Below are positions 5,034 through 5,044 of a stretch of DNA of 5,044 nt, piece after piece. The stretch is from Bacillota bacterium (lineage in GTDB: Bacteria > Bacillota > Clostridia > Lachnospirales > Lachnospiraceae): positions 1-5,044 of the forward strand of contig JAEWPN010000218.1 of NCBI GenBank assembly GCA_023399455.1, given 5' to 3'. Each line of letters opens with the position of its first letter. Within the stretch, counting starts at the first letter, position 1. Below the pieces are notes generated by a model, which did not search any database, was not told the origin of the DNA, and saw nothing but the letters and a program-made list of their open reading frames with translations. The position numbers and the translations under genes were made by a program.

Positions 5034-5044
5034 CTATAATGAAG

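Overview
The window looks like a chromosomal, housekeeping-type segment of a low-to-moderate-GC Firmicute, most likely a member of the Lachnospiraceae or a related Clostridia family. The reasons are AGGAG-type ribosome binding sites, AT-rich consensus promoters, a small clostridial-type protein at the left end, an rdgB-yfcE gene pair like that of Bacillus and the clostridia, and a tRNA cluster whose genes all lack an encoded CCA end. The family assignment is an inference from gene content and not a database result.

Layout. At 18-410 a small uncharacterised acidic protein is encoded on the + strand. Positions 411-827 hold no convincing gene. They contain a 12-bp-stem hairpin that may end the first transcript, a long imperfect inverted repeat (526-606), a candidate promoter (696-725) and a near-perfect 20-bp-stem hairpin (751-806) just upstream of the next gene. 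From 828 to 4149 four genes lie head to tail with gaps of 7, 11 and 13 bases: a THUMP-domain rRNA guanine methyltransferase of the RlmL/YpsC type, a membrane-anchored protein with an Amidase_3 fold, the ITP/XTP pyrophosphatase RdgB, and a YfcE/YsnB-type metallophosphoesterase. The spacing and the near-overlap of stop codon and ribosome binding site indicate one operon. It combines RNA modification, nucleotide-pool cleaning, a small phosphodiesterase and a cell-wall-type protein.

From 4199 onward a promoter with perfect TTGACA/TATAAT boxes and a 17-base spacer drives six tRNA genes: Pro(UGG), Gly(UCC), Arg(UCU), His(GUG), Gln(UUG) and Lys(UUU). The tRNA spacers are not bland. After tRNA-Gly there are about 2.8 tandem copies of a 61-62 base unit, and each copy begins with the last nine bases of that tRNA. 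The His-Gln spacer can fold into a single branched structure.

Most interesting points. (1) The amidase-like protein has lost both zinc-binding histidines and the catalytic glutamate, while keeping the fold and the rest of the family signature, so it looks like an inactive pseudo-amidase. (2) The tandem repeats that copy a tRNA 3' end resemble in layout the rtT repeats after tyrT in E. coli. (3) The structured intergenic elements before the methyltransferase gene have no evident terminator or riboswitch identity. I see no phage, transposase, CRISPR array or defence genes.
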